Translations under genes and position numbers: made by a program
Part shown: positions 63,999-64,000 of the stretch, one piece after another
Position numbering within the stretch: position 1 is the first letter of the stretch
Layout of the letters: each line of letters starts with the position of its first letter
Notes under the pieces: model-generated
Database searches by the model: none
What the model was told of the DNA's origin: nothing
What the model saw: only the letters and a program-made list of their open reading frames with translations
From: Marinobacter sp. es.048
GTDB taxonomy: Bacteria; Pseudomonadota; Gammaproteobacteria; Pseudomonadales; Oleiphilaceae
Direction: 5' to 3'
Length of the DNA stretch: 64,000 nt
Assembly (NCBI RefSeq): GCF_900188435.1
Contig: NZ_FYFA01000001.1
Span: 1 to 64,000, forward strand

Positions 63999-64000
63999 AA

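Noticed and set aside
50000..64000. Exact attR copy of the tRNA-Arg 3' end
   Set aside because: I scanned for ttcgaatcctctcgggcggg-like matches and saw none. The island end could lie outside the window or be degenerate, so no att site is claimed.

Overview
The window looks like a chromosomal segment of a marine gammaproteobacterium, probably Marinobacter or a close relative. The guess rests on the conserved left flank (pldA, an AlgC-type phosphohexomutase, bfr-bfd, pepQ, lrgAB, yaeQ) and the moderate GC content. It is an inference from gene content, not a database result.

Layout. (1) 1-7005 is core chromosome ending in a tRNA-Arg(CCG), preceded by a truncated second copy of that tRNA. Several core genes here are frameshifted (pldA, algC-like, bfd, pepQ), which looks more like consensus indels than true decay. 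(2) 7006 to about 51 kb is a large accessory island rich in nucleases, helicases and phosphatases. It holds an MvaI/BcnI-type endonuclease, an IS3-family element whose left end is repeated four times, and a DISARM-like operon of DrmA- and DrmB-like proteins with a NERD-nuclease/UvrD helicase and two unknown proteins. Upstream of that operon is a 1145-aa RecB-like nuclease/helicase. A complete CCWGG-type restriction-modification and repair unit follows (EcoRII-like REase, Dcm, Vsr). Two diverged copies of a set made of a Lon-like AAA+ ATPase, a zinc-ribbon protein and a DnaQ-like exonuclease are also present, with metallophosphoesterases, HNH and PD-(D/E)XK nucleases, two lipoproteins, an ADP-ribosylglycohydrolase and a VirD4/TraG-like ATPase. 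(3) 51-60.7 kb is a mobility module: an Xre regulator, an AlpA-like factor, a tyrosine integrase, an HD/TraI-like protein, and a three-gene recombinase unit (178, 783 and 1107 aa) transcribed back toward the cargo. (4) 60.9-64 kb holds an orphan Xre/ParS-type antitoxin, a gene-poor mosaic stretch, and at the very end an integron-type cassette closed by an attC site.

How the parts may work together. Dcm should methylate CCWGG, and at least two endonucleases in the island belong to families that cut CCWGG or CCNGG sites. The DISARM-like core could use the same mark, since the published class 2 DISARM methylase modifies CCWGG. The island therefore looks like a mobile defence reservoir carried by large tyrosine recombinases. 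The most novel parts are the DISARM-like operon with non-standard partners, the duplicated AAA+/zinc-ribbon/exonuclease set, and the giant-recombinase trio.
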